This document shows, in pieces, positions 50,431 through 59,587 of a DNA stretch of 64,000 nt; the stretch's first letter is position 1, and each line of letters opens with the position of its first letter. Both the position numbers and the translations under genes were made by a program. Origin of the DNA: Massilia oculi (GTDB taxonomy: Bacteria; Pseudomonadota; Gammaproteobacteria; Burkholderiales; Burkholderiaceae_D); contig NZ_CP029343.1 in the NCBI RefSeq assembly GCF_003143515.1, positions 1,550,001 through 1,614,000 of the forward strand. Direction: 5' to 3'. The notes under the pieces were generated by a model. The model did no database searches. It was not told the DNA's origin and worked only from the letters and a program-made list of their open reading frames with translations.

Positions 50431-50661
50431 TTAGCGGTCCCCGAAGCTGGCGACGGAGAACGACATGCCGCCGATCGATGGCCGGCAGCTGGCCATACGG
50501 GCTTGCTGGGCGGCACGTGCTTCCCACTCGCGGCGGCCCGCGCGGATCTCCTGAAGATTTTCCATAGACATCGAACGGCCCTGGAAGGTGATGGTCTTGC
50601 CGGCCAGGACGGCCAGCTCGGCCTTTGTGTACTCGGCCACCATGGTTGCTGCGGTAGTCAT
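50431..50661 (-). CDS. gpW-like head-tail joining protein
   Basis: 76 residues. MVAEYTKAELAVLAGKTITFQGRSM then NLQEIRAGRREWEARA. The first half matches the gpW/gp25 fold (two helices and a hairpin) that closes the head. GGAG site before ATG 50661. Follows the portal as in lambda. Confidence 0.82.
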   Translation of the reverse strand: MTTAATMVAEYTKAELAVLAGKTITFQGRSMSMENLQEIRAGRREWEARAAQQARMASCRPSIGGMSFSVASFGDR

Positions 50662-50704
50662 TGGACGCTCCTTGATCTGAGCGCCCAACACTACCTACGG
50701 CGCA

Positions 50705-50730
50705 GTCCCATTTCTAGGGAGAAATGGGAC
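50705..50730. repeat. 26-bp hairpin, copy 3 (gpW / Mor gap)
   Basis: Third identical GTCCCATTTCT-AGGG-AGAAATGGGAC, between the Mor-like gene stop and gpW. No T-run in transcription direction. All three copies are intergenic, 14.4 kb apart at most, and lie upstream of morphogenesis genes on the minus strand. Confidence 0.9.
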
Positions 50731-50765
50731 TGGATGAGCGCACCATCGGAGCAGCTCAATGCACA

Positions 50766-51041
50766 TCAGTCGCCCTTGATGACCAAGTAGAACTGGGTCC
50801 GGCTGATGTTGTATTCCGCCATCAGCTCCTTCCTGTTGCGACCGTTGTATTTCGCCCGGATCTCCACGGCCCTGGCTTCGGGGTCCACGTTGCTCTTCTT
50901 GACATAGACCTCCTGGCCGCCCCACTGCATCCGGAGCATGCTGTCGATCAGCTGCTGCTTCTCCGGCGGGAACACCGACAGGCCGAGCGTGGCACCGACC
51001 AGGTTGACAAAGGCGCCAACAATGTCGTTTTCGTTTTGCAT
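50766..51041 (-). CDS. Mor-family transcription activator
   Basis: 91 residues. SMLRMQWGGQEVYVKKSN, then EIRAKYNGRNRKELMAEYNI and SRTQFYLVIKGD give the Mor/C activator pattern (GG.G.YV and a C-terminal HTH). In Mu these activate middle and late promoters. Lies between gpW and the terminase gene, where it could activate late genes. Starts 1 bp from terminase. Confidence 0.85.
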   Translation of the reverse strand: MQNENDIVGAFVNLVGATLGLSVFPPEKQQLIDSMLRMQWGGQEVYVKKSNVDPEARAVEIRAKYNGRNRKELMAEYNISRTQFYLVIKGD

Positions 51042-53119
51042 TATCCAAATCCCCTACTGGACCAATCATCAGACGCGAATCGGTTGCCCGCGTTCCTGTT
51101 CTTTACCGGCGCCGGCGGCGTGGCCGGTGCTGGCGGTTTCGGTTTCGATGCCGGCGGCACCGGCTTTACCGGCTCGGGCGCCGCTGCAGCCGACTGGCTG
51201 AAGAGGTCCCCGATCGCTGGCTGGACTTCGGCCTCGAGGGCGTCCCACCACTTGGCCGGCTTCTTGGCCAGCTCCAGGTGCGTTTCGAGCCAGACCGCGT
51301 AGACCGTGCAGTCCCACGCTTCCACTCGCTTGCGCAGCGCCGTCCAGCGCGATTCCTTTCCGCCGGCGGTAGCCCGCTCCACTCGTGCTTCGCCTGCCAT
51401 CTGCGCAAAGTATTCATCCGTCGACTCCTTTGAAAAGTGCATGTAGCCGGCCCCCGGCTTCGTGATCTGCAGTCGGCCGTAGATCAGGTCCTTGGCCAGG
51501 TTGGTGCCGACCTGCCACAGAAACAGGCCGCGCTTCTTTGTCTTGCCGCGCCAGTCGATGTCGACCTTCGAGACGCCATCCTTGATGTGCTTCTCCCGAC
51601 CCGAGCGCCCCTTCACGGCAAACACCTTCCGGCCCAGCGCACTCTGCGCGTGCACGAACGCGTACACCGCCTGGGTGTGGTGGCCACCGGTGTCGATCGC
51701 GGCCGCGTAGATGCGCAGCTGCTGACCGCTCGCATGTGCGAACTCGGTCTCGAACAGGTACTCGGCGACGTCCTGCCACACCTGATCCTCGCTCGGGTTG
51801 CCATACAAGATGCGGTGGTCGATCTTCCAGGTCTCGCAACCGCGGCCATATCCGCGCACCGTGACCTCGATCCGGTTGTCCTGGGTGTCGCAGCCGGCCA
51901 GCAGCCGCACGCACCCCATCGGCACGGTGCCGAGCTTGTAGGGCTCGGCGCGCTCCTTCAGCTGGTCCGCATCGCTCTTCTCCTGCTCCAGCGCCCAGAC
52001 CTCGCCCAAGGTCGTGTTGGTGAACGTCTTGAGCTTGGTGATGTCGCCGCCCTGCGCCGCCTCGTAGGCCTCCAGGAATTCCTCGACTAGCCGCGACCAG
52101 GTCACCAGCGGGCTGTATGCGGTCCAGACGTGGAAGGCGATATGCTCGAGCGCCGGGATCTCATCGCCGGCCGCGTTGCGGAACACGCCGGCGGCGTCCA
52201 CCGTGATGCTGCCGTCGTCGTTCTGCCAGCGGCCCTGGTCGGCCACGGCCAGGAACTGCGCCTGGGTGACCAGGCAGTGGCAGTGCGGACACAGGTGACG
52301 CACCGTTTCCGGATCGCCGTTCACCCACTTTAAGCCGTGCTGCTCATCCTTCTTGCCCCATGTCAGCGCGTGGAACTCGCCGCACTCCGGACAGGGGATC
52401 GCGTACTTGAGGCGCACGTCCGCCGCCTGGTAGCGATCGTCGATGAGCGAGAAGCCCTGCAGCTTCGGCGTCGAGCCAGTGATCATCTTGGGGAAGGTCG
52501 CGCCTTCCACGCGCTTGGCCGCCAGCACGTCAGGCGAGCCTTCCTTCTCGACGTCGCGGTCGAACGCATCCAGTTCGTCCAGCAACGCGACGTCGACCGA
52601 GATCCGGCGGTACGCACGCGCGGCCGTCCCGCCGCGCGTGTGCAGAAGGCAGCCCAGGAACTTCTTCTGCGCGAGGGTGTTGTCCTTGTGCCTGGAGACG
52701 TGCGCCGGCATCGCCTTGCGCATGACCTTCACGTCGCGCAGCATCGTGTCGAGCTCGGTCTTGACGAACTCGTCGCTGTCGCCATCGGTCGGCTGCCAGA
52801 GTGCCTGGTTGCGCCGCTTGTGCTCGGCGAAGTAGCCGACGGCCGCCAGCAGCATCTTGGTGTAGCCGACCCGGGCCGACTTCTTGAAGTCGATCGCGCG
52901 GATGTCGTCGTTGCTGATGCACGCCAGGATCCCGCGCTGGAATGGCCACGGCCGCCAGGCCTGCTCGACGTACGACGATTCGGCCGACAGGTAAAAGTGC
53001 TCTGCAGCCCACTCCTCGAGCGTCATTGGCGGCGGCACGCCGAACGTGCCCAAGCCGCGCGCCACGGTCCTGGCCAGCTCGGGCGACTGCCAGTTCAGCA
53101 CCTCGTGCATGCTGCTCAT
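51041..53119 (-). CDS. Terminase large subunit, GpA class
   Basis: 692 residues. Lambda GpA-type: EEWAAEHFYLSAESSYVEQAW, DFKKSARVGYTKMLLAAVGY (motor nucleotide-binding), VALLDELDAFDRDV (Walker B). Large C-terminal nuclease half with IYAAAIDTGGHHTQAVYAF and WRGKTKKRGLFLWQVG. Packages DNA into heads. Overlaps the small subunit by 4 bp. Confidence 0.94.
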   Translation of the reverse strand: MSSMHEVLNWQSPELARTVARGLGTFGVPPPMTLEEWAAEHFYLSAESSYVEQAWRPWPFQRGILACISNDDIRAIDFKKSARVGYTKMLLAAVGYFAEHKRRNQALWQPTDGDSDEFVKTELDTMLRDVKVMRKAMPAHVSRHKDNTLAQKKFLGCLLHTRGGTAARAYRRISVDVALLDELDAFDRDVEKEGSPDVLAAKRVEGATFPKMITGSTPKLQGFSLIDDRYQAADVRLKYAIPCPECGEFHALTWGKKDEQHGLKWVNGDPETVRHLCPHCHCLVTQAQFLAVADQGRWQNDDGSITVDAAGVFRNAAGDEIPALEHIAFHVWTAYSPLVTWSRLVEEFLEAYEAAQGGDITKLKTFTNTTLGEVWALEQEKSDADQLKERAEPYKLGTVPMGCVRLLAGCDTQDNRIEVTVRGYGRGCETWKIDHRILYGNPSEDQVWQDVAEYLFETEFAHASGQQLRIYAAAIDTGGHHTQAVYAFVHAQSALGRKVFAVKGRSGREKHIKDGVSKVDIDWRGKTKKRGLFLWQVGTNLAKDLIYGRLQITKPGAGYMHFSKESTDEYFAQMAGEARVERATAGGKESRWTALRKRVEAWDCTVYAVWLETHLELAKKPAKWWDALEAEVQPAIGDLFSQSAAAAPEPVKPVPPASKPKPPAPATPPAPVKNRNAGNRFASDDWSSRGFG

Positions 53120-53634
53120 GGCGCGAGCTCCTCGCCCTCGGCGTCGTCCTCTTCTTCGTCAGGCTCGCGCAGATCCTCCAGCGACATGACGGCGACCACG
53201 TTGCGCACGCGCGCGATCTCGCCCGCGATGTTCTTGATCTCGTCGCCCGACAAGCTGGGCACCCGGCGCTTCACGGCACCAGGGATCGCCTCCAGGATGC
53301 CGGCGATGCGGCCGCCGGCCTTGGACAGCACTTCCTCGATCAGTGCGACGGGCGCCAGCTCGCCGCGCGTGACCGCGTTCTGCATCTCGATCTTTTCGCG
53401 CTGCGCCTTTGCCAGGCCTGCGCGCTCGGTCGCCAGGTCCAGCTCGCCATTGGCGGCGCGGCCGGCCGCCTGTTCGCGCAGGTGCGAGCAGTACGCAAGC
53501 AGTAGCTGCTCGGCGTCCATCCCCTTGTCGAGGACGCCTCTGCCGACCAGGTTGCCGATGGCCTGCTGGCTGACACCGACGAGCGCACCGAATGCTGCCT
53601 GTGTCATCGGCATGGTTAGATCAATGGTGGACAA
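53116..53634 (-). CDS. Terminase small subunit, Nu1-like
   Basis: 172 residues from TTG 53634 (AAGGGG ahead); ATG at 53613 is the alternative. N-terminal HTH (TQAAFGALVGVSQQAIGNLVGRGVL) as in lambda Nu1, then helical LDLATERAGLAKAQREKIEMQ and acidic C-terminus. Recognises cos and recruits the large subunit. Overlaps the next gene by 4 bp. Confidence 0.8.
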   Translation of the reverse strand: MSTIDLTMPMTQAAFGALVGVSQQAIGNLVGRGVLDKGMDAEQLLLAYCSHLREQAAGRAANGELDLATERAGLAKAQREKIEMQNAVTRGELAPVALIEEVLSKAGGRIAGILEAIPGAVKRRVPSLSGDEIKNIAGEIARVRNVVAVMSLEDLREPDEEEDDAEGEELAP

Positions 53635-53733
53635 TACAACCCCCTTAGGACGGGTCTGTGACTAGAGAAAACTCGGGGTTCGAATTACCCTTGAAGGGCC
53701 CCCTCCCGGGAGTACCTTGGAAATCGCAAAAGG

Positions 53734-54489
53734 TCAGCGCTGCGTCGCCCGCGCCTCGGCCAGCGCGCGGCTGAACTCGCCGGCGAAGTGCTGTTCGATC
53801 GTCGACGTGGCCACGTAGTCGAAGTCGAATGTCTTCTGGTAGACGACGTTGCGCACGAAGATCATCACCGCCCTGATTGCCGTGCCTCGTGCGAAGTGGA
53901 CGCGCTGGTAGACCCCGAGCGGAAGGCGATCACCTGGGCGCCCAACGAAGTAGGAAACGCCCTGGCGCGTCCTGCTCCCGCGCTGCAGCGCCTCCCGCCG
54001 CTTGTCGCTCATGTTCGCCTTATACCCAGCTTCCGGGAACGCCCTGAGGTACGCGAGAATCTGGACGATCTGGCCGCGGTTCATGTTGCCGTAGGCGTCC
54101 AGCTCTGCACCTTCGCCGGGGACGACACGATAGCCAGGCGGCAGCGCGCCGATCGACTCCAGCGCGCGCTCGAAGCGCTTCTGTCCGCGAGTGCCACCTT
54201 TGATCTGCGCCTCCAGGTATTTCGCTGCCGGCGTGCTGCTCTTGCTGGCGAAGTCCTTGAGCTTGACCTCGGCGGTCAGGTTCGATGCTGTCGCCGGCCG
54301 CACGAAAAGGCCCGACATCGTGAACGGCGTGGGCCGGTCGAAGCTGTCCCGCATTTCATGCTGCTCTGCGGCCTCGACTCTCTTAGCCGTCCGGGTCAGA
54401 GCTACACGCGTGGCGAACTTCACCTGCTTTTCCTCCACCAGGGTTCCGGTGGTGAGCTGCCTGATCGCATCGCGCACGTCGACTGCCAT
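53734..54489 (-). CDS. Hypothetical virion-module protein
   Basis: 251 residues. Helical N-terminus (VDVRDAIRQLTTGTLVEEKQVK, RVEAAEQHEMRDSFDRP), basic middle (RQGVSYFVGRPGDRLPLGVYQ) and C-terminal helix with FDFDYVATSTIEQHFAGEF. Not recognised. It precedes terminase on the same strand, a common place for a phage-specific virion gene. The 18-bp palindrome near-copy at 54502 lies just upstream of ATG. Confidence 0.55.
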   Translation of the reverse strand: MAVDVRDAIRQLTTGTLVEEKQVKFATRVALTRTAKRVEAAEQHEMRDSFDRPTPFTMSGLFVRPATASNLTAEVKLKDFASKSSTPAAKYLEAQIKGGTRGQKRFERALESIGALPPGYRVVPGEGAELDAYGNMNRGQIVQILAYLRAFPEAGYKANMSDKRREALQRGSRTRQGVSYFVGRPGDRLPLGVYQRVHFARGTAIRAVMIFVRNVVYQKTFDFDYVATSTIEQHFAGEFSRALAEARATQR

Positions 54490-54501
54490 CGTTCTTCCTT
54501 C

Positions 54502-54517
54502 GTGTAGACGTCTGCAC
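54502..54517. repeat. 16-bp near-palindrome, copy 3
   Basis: GTGTAGACGTCTGCAC matches GTGCAGACGTCTGCAC in 15 of 16 bases. Intergenic, 13 bp before the ATG at 54489. Third member of the palindrome family. Confidence 0.75.
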
Positions 54518-54650
54518 AAGACGCAGCGGTCGATGGCGAGCGTCATCCACAACCTGCGCCGATTCGGCGTCCAGCGTTCGCTTGAGGTTCGGGATTGGAG
54601 CCACTATCATGGGCTCCGACGGTTTGCCAGGTGACGGCGCTGTCGTGCTG

Positions 54651-54686
54651 AAAACAAAAAAGCCCGCGACCTTTCGGGGCGGGCTT
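54651..54686 (-). terminator. Terminator after gene at 54730
   Basis: On the minus strand AGCCCGC (54661-54667 complement) pairs with GCGGGCT, followed by TTTTTTGTTTT. It ends the 54730 transcript before the terminase genes. Confidence 0.85.
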
Positions 54687-54729
54687 TGCTCGTGTGTTAG
54701 ACGCAATATCGACATCTAGGACGCGTATC

Positions 54730-55194
54730 CTAATGGAAATATCGTCTCGTGGCAATATTCCGTTGCATTGCCCTGGACAGCGTGCGCTCGGCCTCCTCCA
54801 AAGCCTGCTCGTAGGAGTGCTCGGGGAACCGCCACACCGTGGCGATTCCGAACGCCTTGCGCACCGCCCACCACTGGATGCGCGGCAGGTTGTCGATCAT
54901 GATCTCGACCGCCGAACCGCATGCCATGAATTCTTTCACGTCCTGCGGGTTTGCCCACCCATTCGAGTGCTGCTGATCAGCCAGCGTCATCCAGCGCGCC
55001 CAGGTCTTCATCACCTTCCGAAACGGGCTGTCCCGCTCGACATCCGCGCCGCCTACACCGCGGCTGCTTAAGACCATCTCGCCCACCCCATCCGCAGCCG
55101 CGGCTACTTCGATCCATTCGTTCGCCTCGTGTTGCATCTGCACCCCTTCCATATCCTGCCCCTTTGCTGTTCTCACATTCATCGTCACTGCCAT
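54730..55194 (-). CDS. Phage early/late protein, function unknown
   Basis: 154 residues from ATG 55194 (AAGGG ahead); upstream starts at 55341 (ATG) or 55359 (TTG) lie in the inverted repeat and are less likely. MQHEANEWIEVAAAADGVGE, then WARWMTLADQQHSNGW and EEAERTLSRAMQRN. Similar proteins precede the late genes in related phages, perhaps acting as late regulator. No domain recognised. Confidence 0.5.
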   Translation of the reverse strand: MAVTMNVRTAKGQDMEGVQMQHEANEWIEVAAAADGVGEMVLSSRGVGGADVERDSPFRKVMKTWARWMTLADQQHSNGWANPQDVKEFMACGSAVEIMIDNLPRIQWWAVRKAFGIATVWRFPEHSYEQALEEAERTLSRAMQRNIATRRYFH

Positions 55195-55318
55195 GGCCGG
55201 CCCTTGCCGGGTTGCTCCCCACCTGTCCTTCAACATCGGCCATCCCTGCATCCGGACTGCCTGTATCCACTGCTCGCCCTGCTTTCGATCCGTCCAACCG
55301 CTGAAGGGTTGGCGAAAA

Positions 55319-55521
55319 GGTTGGACGGCTGGAACCCGCATGGATGCTGTGTTTGCCAACCTCCCAACCTACCTAACCTCTTTCTAAGTTCTGCCAGAAG
55401 GGGCAAGAGCCACATCGACCCGTCGCGCACGTATACGCGGGTGTGCGCGGGGGCGCGTGTCGGTTGGCGAGGTTGGGAGGTTGGGAAACCCACTATCCAT
55501 GCGGGTTTCAGCCGTCTAACC
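55319..55521. repeat. Long inverted repeat with nested hairpin
   Basis: Arms 55319-55378 and 55462-55521 pair over ~60 bp (about 50 matches) around an 83-nt loop. A third part-copy at 55534-55546 (GGTTGGACGGCTG) pairs with the same right-arm segment to form a local 14-bp hairpin (about 55510-55545, one mismatch). The two folds exclude each other. It lies between the 54730 gene and the primase gene, with no other gene between 55360 and 55659. Confidence 0.7.
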
Positions 55522-55659
55522 TCAAAAAAGCGAGGTTGGACGGCTGTCCGTCCTTGGGCGAGAATCGCTACCTTGAGCAGCGACGACAGCACCTTTTCCG
55601 CTTGCGCACGATGCGCCCGCGATCCCTGGTGAGTCGCCGTCATGATCACGGCTGCGTGT

Positions 55660-58164
55660 TTAATTTGGCAGGCCATTTCCCACCTCGCCCCCTGCAGAAG
55701 CTGCCTTCGGCCGCTCGTAAAAATACTCGCGTGCGCCTTCCGTACTCCGCTCCTTGCTCCATCCCAGCTTGCGCATGATCGCGCCGATACGCATCGTCTC
55801 TGCCCGCGCTGGCCCCATCTTCGACAACTCGAAGTGCAGCGCCCTGGTCAGCAGCTCGCGCGCGGTGATGCGCGTGACCTTGCCAACCATCGTCGGCTTG
55901 CCTTCGGTGTCCATCCCTTCCAGATATTCGTACACGCGTCCATGCCATGGATCCGGGATCTCGCGGCTTTCCTGCATCGGACTGATCAGGCGCTGCTGCT
56001 GCTCGTATGTCGGCCACCACTGGACGCCGGCATTCATCAGCGCAATCGCTTCGCCGAATAGCTGGTCGCGATCCGCGATCAGCGCTTCAATATCGAGGCG
56101 CCCCGTCTCGACCGGCCAGAAGCGCCGGTTCCCGGTTGAGTCCTTGAAATAGGCGTCTTCGTTCGTCGTCGCGGCGAAAGCGCATCGGCGCGGCATGTTC
56201 TTCATGCGGCGGCCGTATGGCTCGCGGAAGCGGTCGACGGTGCTGGACATGAAGGCCTTGATGGCTGTGACCTCGGAACGGTTGAACTGCTCGAGCTCGG
56301 CGACCTCATACAGCAGCACCCCCTGGATCGACAAGTAGCCGTCCTTCTCGCCCATCCGGAAAGGCGTGTCGGCAAACCAGTCGCCGCCCAGCACCTTGAG
56401 CGCGGTCGATTTACCACGGCCCTGGCCGCCTTCGAACACTGGCGCGTGGTCGTTCTTTACCCCCGGCCGGTAGCCGCGGACCACGATCCCGATGAAGAAC
56501 ATCGTGGCCACCAGCCGCAGGTACTCCGAGTCGGCTGCGCCCCAATACGTGGTGAAGGCCGTCGCTACCCGCGCCTGCCCGTCCCACATGGATGCGCAGC
56601 GGTCGAAGTAATCCACGACCGGATTGAAGGAATGTTCGCGTGCTGCCTGAGCGACACCGCGCTCGATGTCGCCGATCGACGCCAGGACGAGGCTGTGATG
56701 CTCGGCCATGTACATGCCCAGGCGGAAATCGTCGGACTCGGTCCATTCGCCTGGCTCGCTTGGCCATGGTGTCGGGCGGCGCTTCATCTGTAGGCCGGAG
56801 AACATGTCCAGGCCGACCAGGCCGATCAGGCGCGGGTCGTTCTCCATCACCATGTAGACGTTCTCACGGCACCCCTTCACGCCGCCGTTCGCCGTCTGGA
56901 TCAGCATCTGGCGAAGCTGCTTCTTCGACACGCCCGCGCCAGCCGGCAGTGGGGTGGAAGCACCTGCCGGCGCCGCGTCGAGTTGCTCGGCTACCCATGC
57001 TGGCACATCGTCAGCAGACGGCTCCTGCACCAGCTCGTCGTCGTCCTCGGCCGCCTGATCGGCTCGCAGCCTAGTGAGCCAGGCGACGACCTGCTCCTCG
57101 GTGGCGCCGCCATCGATCAGGTCGGCAATATCCCACCCATCGGCCACATCGCCAGGTGCAGGAATATCGATGAAGAACACGCTGCAGTCCTGCGCCTGCA
57201 GGATCGCCGCGACCTGGACCATGGCGACCATGCCCGGCTGCTCACATTCAGGCATGATCTGGCCGGCGTATTCGTGGCCTTCCTTGTAGACCTTGGCGTC
57301 GGCGTCAGCCCACAGGATCACGTTGCGGCCGCGGATCGCGGACCAATCAGATTTTTTGACAGCCTTGCCGCCGCCGGACCACGTCAGCACCTCGAAGTTC
57401 TCATGTACGGCCTGCAGCCCAACAGCCTTATCGACGCACTTCTCGCCCTCGAGGACCAGCACCGGCAGTTCGGGCCGGTGTGGCCCACGCAGATAGAGCG
57501 GCCTCGGCTCAGGGAAGGCCATCCACCGCCATTCCTTCCGTCCGGAGTCCGCGTTGCGCGCATAAACGCAGGGCAGCACTTCCTTGCCCCCGTCAGAACG
57601 CAGGAACCGGTAGATCACGCCGAGCAGTTGGCCATCGACGTCGCGGTATTCCCAGGATGCTTCGGGTCGGCCACGGACCACGTGGGCTTTCGGTGGCGGT
57701 CCAGCGTCCTGCGGGACCGGCAGCATCGGCTCCCATGGCGTCCGCGATTTTTTTTCGGCAGGTGCTTCTACCCCTTTGCCGGCTTGCGCAGGCGTGCGAT
57801 TAGGGGGCTGTTTCGGCTTCAAGACAATCGGTGCGCTTCCGTTACCACTCGGCTTATCGCGCGGGGTCAGCGGAATACCAAGGCGCTCGGCCAGGGCCGC
57901 GCAGGCGCGGCCAGGAGAGAGGCTGTTGACGAAGGCGTAGAGCGAGATCAGATCGCCGCCGGCTTCGCCGTCGGAGAAGTCAGACCAGACCCCGGCCTTG
58001 TCGCCGGTGAGACGAATGCGCAGCGACTGGCCAGCCTCACCGTCGCGCGATCCAATGCAGAATTCGTGGCCTTCCCGCACGCCGTTCGGGAACCATTCGG
58101 CGAGGAGAGTTTCAATTTGGTTGAGCGCTGCGCGCCCAACAGCAATAAAATCTTGACCGGTCAC
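55660..58164 (-). CDS. Primase-helicase, TOPRIM-VapE type
   Basis: 834 residues. N-terminal DUF3854/TOPRIM half with VLVLEGEKCVDKAVG and VILWADADAKVY (acidic metal site); C-terminal VapE/VirE ATPase with GGQGRGKSTALKVLGGDW (Walker A). The end is helical with TARELLTRALHFELSKM. Primes and unwinds phage DNA. Overlaps the next gene by 4 bp. Confidence 0.92.
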   Translation of the reverse strand: MTGQDFIAVGRAALNQIETLLAEWFPNGVREGHEFCIGSRDGEAGQSLRIRLTGDKAGVWSDFSDGEAGGDLISLYAFVNSLSPGRACAALAERLGIPLTPRDKPSGNGSAPIVLKPKQPPNRTPAQAGKGVEAPAEKKSRTPWEPMLPVPQDAGPPPKAHVVRGRPEASWEYRDVDGQLLGVIYRFLRSDGGKEVLPCVYARNADSGRKEWRWMAFPEPRPLYLRGPHRPELPVLVLEGEKCVDKAVGLQAVHENFEVLTWSGGGKAVKKSDWSAIRGRNVILWADADAKVYKEGHEYAGQIMPECEQPGMVAMVQVAAILQAQDCSVFFIDIPAPGDVADGWDIADLIDGGATEEQVVAWLTRLRADQAAEDDDELVQEPSADDVPAWVAEQLDAAPAGASTPLPAGAGVSKKQLRQMLIQTANGGVKGCRENVYMVMENDPRLIGLVGLDMFSGLQMKRRPTPWPSEPGEWTESDDFRLGMYMAEHHSLVLASIGDIERGVAQAAREHSFNPVVDYFDRCASMWDGQARVATAFTTYWGAADSEYLRLVATMFFIGIVVRGYRPGVKNDHAPVFEGGQGRGKSTALKVLGGDWFADTPFRMGEKDGYLSIQGVLLYEVAELEQFNRSEVTAIKAFMSSTVDRFREPYGRRMKNMPRRCAFAATTNEDAYFKDSTGNRRFWPVETGRLDIEALIADRDQLFGEAIALMNAGVQWWPTYEQQQRLISPMQESREIPDPWHGRVYEYLEGMDTEGKPTMVGKVTRITARELLTRALHFELSKMGPARAETMRIGAIMRKLGWSKERSTEGAREYFYERPKAASAGGEVGNGLPN

Positions 58165-58580
58165 GTAGTCGCCTTCTCTACGTGATCGACGAGTTCATTC
58201 GCCATGCGCGAGGGGATGTCGCGATATGCGAGCGAACCTGGCCGCATCGACACCAGGCGTGGGCGATTCTTGAGGGACAGCGGCCGCATCGGCGGCGCGT
58301 AGCGGCCGGGCGTCACTACCGCGACCTCGGCTACTGGCGCCGGCTCTGGCTCTACAAGCTGGCGGCCCCAGACCGTCAGCAGTACCGTCTCGTTGGTCCT
58401 GACCACGAGGCCCTGGCGCTCGAGCAGTCCGATGACGGCCACGTCGAACTCCGCGCGCGCACGCGGATAAACTACTGCGCGAAGCAGCGCTGTCGGCGTC
58501 GACGTCCCGCCACACCGCACTAGGTGAAGCAAGACCGAATGTGCGCGGCTTCCTGCGCGCGGCAGACGATGCAGTGTCAT
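58161..58580 (-). CDS. Winged-helix-like early protein
   Basis: 139 residues. N-terminal ~65 like a winged helix (RAHSVLLHLVRCGGTSTPTALL, RARAEFDVAVIGLLERQGLVV), then a Pro-rich linker with a recurring PGRYAPPMRPLSLKNRPRL, RPGSLAYRDIPSRM tail seen in related phages. Probable regulator or primase partner. Overlaps both neighbours by 4 bp. Confidence 0.6.
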   Translation of the reverse strand: MTLHRLPRAGSRAHSVLLHLVRCGGTSTPTALLRAVVYPRARAEFDVAVIGLLERQGLVVRTNETVLLTVWGRQLVEPEPAPVAEVAVVTPGRYAPPMRPLSLKNRPRLVSMRPGSLAYRDIPSRMANELVDHVEKATT

Positions 58581-59038
58581 TCCGCCTCCCTCCCGCCCTG
58601 CGGTGCATAGATGCGCAACGTAAGCGCGAGGAGTTCGGCGACGACCTTGTGCAGCTCGGCGGCGTCGTGCTCGAGGATGGCCTGCTCACGACGGTCGATC
58701 AGGTCGTCCGCCGTCGCCGCGGTAAAGTCCTTGGAAAACTCTCCCAGTCGCGCATAGAGCGTCTGGAACTTGGACATCAGCAGCTCGTTACCTTCGTCGA
58801 GATCGTCAGGCAGCTTGAGGAAGGTGCCGCCGCTCGCGGTTGCGATCGCCTCGGCAAAGTGGGTGGTCTGCGAGAACGCCTGGATCTGCAGCGCGGTTTC
58901 GACCGTGACGCCTTGCCCCTTGCGCTCATACACGCGGTTCTCGAGCGCGTCACGGCTCATGCCTAACGCGCCCGCCATAGCATCCCAGCCACCGGGAAAT
59001 GCCTTGATCATGGACAGGTAAGATTGCCTCAGGTTCAC
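58577..59038 (-). CDS. Phage CII-family regulator
   Basis: 153 residues. MNLRQSYLSMIKAFPGGWDAMA, SRDALENRVYERKGQGVTVET and ALQIQAFSQTTHF: a helix-turn-helix with a helical tail as in CII/YmfL. Activates lysogeny promoters. It is the counterpart of prophage 1's CII at 14950-15387. Confidence 0.85.
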   Translation of the reverse strand: MNLRQSYLSMIKAFPGGWDAMAGALGMSRDALENRVYERKGQGVTVETALQIQAFSQTTHFAEAIATASGGTFLKLPDDLDEGNELLMSKFQTLYARLGEFSKDFTAATADDLIDRREQAILEHDAAELHKVVAELLALTLRIYAPQGGREAE

Positions 59039-59184
59039 AACTGCCTCTCTTTCACTGTGGTTGCCGCGACCTACGCGTCAACCTATTCTTGCAATATGGA
59101 TACTTATCCTGCGATTTTATTTCCGTATGGAAACTTTATAGACGTGACTCAACTGCAACGTAGTGCTGACGCTAGTTGAATTTG

Positions 59185-59502
59185 TTAAGCCGACTGCTCT
59201 TCAGGGCAGGTAATGGTGAGCAGCGAAATATCTGCGAAAGACTCATCGTCAGCCTGGCCGGCGCCCGCTGTTCGAGCGGGTTGCGTAAGGGCTAGCTCCG
59301 GCCATATCAGTTCCCAGTCATCGGGACGAAGCTCAGGCCGCGTGACCTCCCCCTCAGTTGCGCGTTCGATCGCAACACAACGCTCCGGAGGAATAGGACG
59401 CTTAGCATTCGCCCATTGATTGATCAACACTGGCGTGATGCCGAGCTTCGTCGCGAGCTCGCGCTGGGTGGCCCGGGTTTTGACGTAGTCGAGTAGTTTC
59501 AT
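59185..59502 (-). CDS. YdaS-like Cro repressor
   Basis: 105 residues. MKLLDYVKTRATQRELATKLG and ITPVLINQWANAKRPIPPER: the YdaS_antitoxin-type HTH. Its promoter (TTGCAC 59533-59538, 17-bp spacer, TATAGT 59510-59515) starts ~7 bp before the ATG, so the transcript is likely leaderless, as in prophage 1. Prevents repressor re-establishment in lytic growth. Confidence 0.85.
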   Translation of the reverse strand: MKLLDYVKTRATQRELATKLGITPVLINQWANAKRPIPPERCVAIERATEGEVTRPELRPDDWELIWPELALTQPARTAGAGQADDESFADISLLTITCPEEQSA

Positions 59503-59509
59503 GGCACAG

Positions 59510-59577
59510 ACTATAGCAATTTGCTTTTGATCGTGCAATAGCAATTTGCGCATTCCATACATAAGCGTTTTGCTTTT
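59510..59577. promoter_or_regulatory. Cro promoter and three operators of prophage 2
   Basis: Operators ATAGCAATTTGCTTTT (59513-59528), ATAGCAATTTGCGCAT (59538-59553) and the weaker TAAGCGTTTTGCTTTT (59562-59577) share an AGCAA-T-TTGCT core. The -10 box TATAGT and -35 box TTGCAC overlap the first two. Same layout as prophage 1 with unrelated sequence. Confidence 0.78.
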
Positions 59578-59587
59578 AAATTGATAC

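Noticed and set aside
55230..55676. Minus-strand ORF over the inverted repeat
   Set aside because: Its two similar halves are explained by the repeat arms; no start context and overlapping a real gene.
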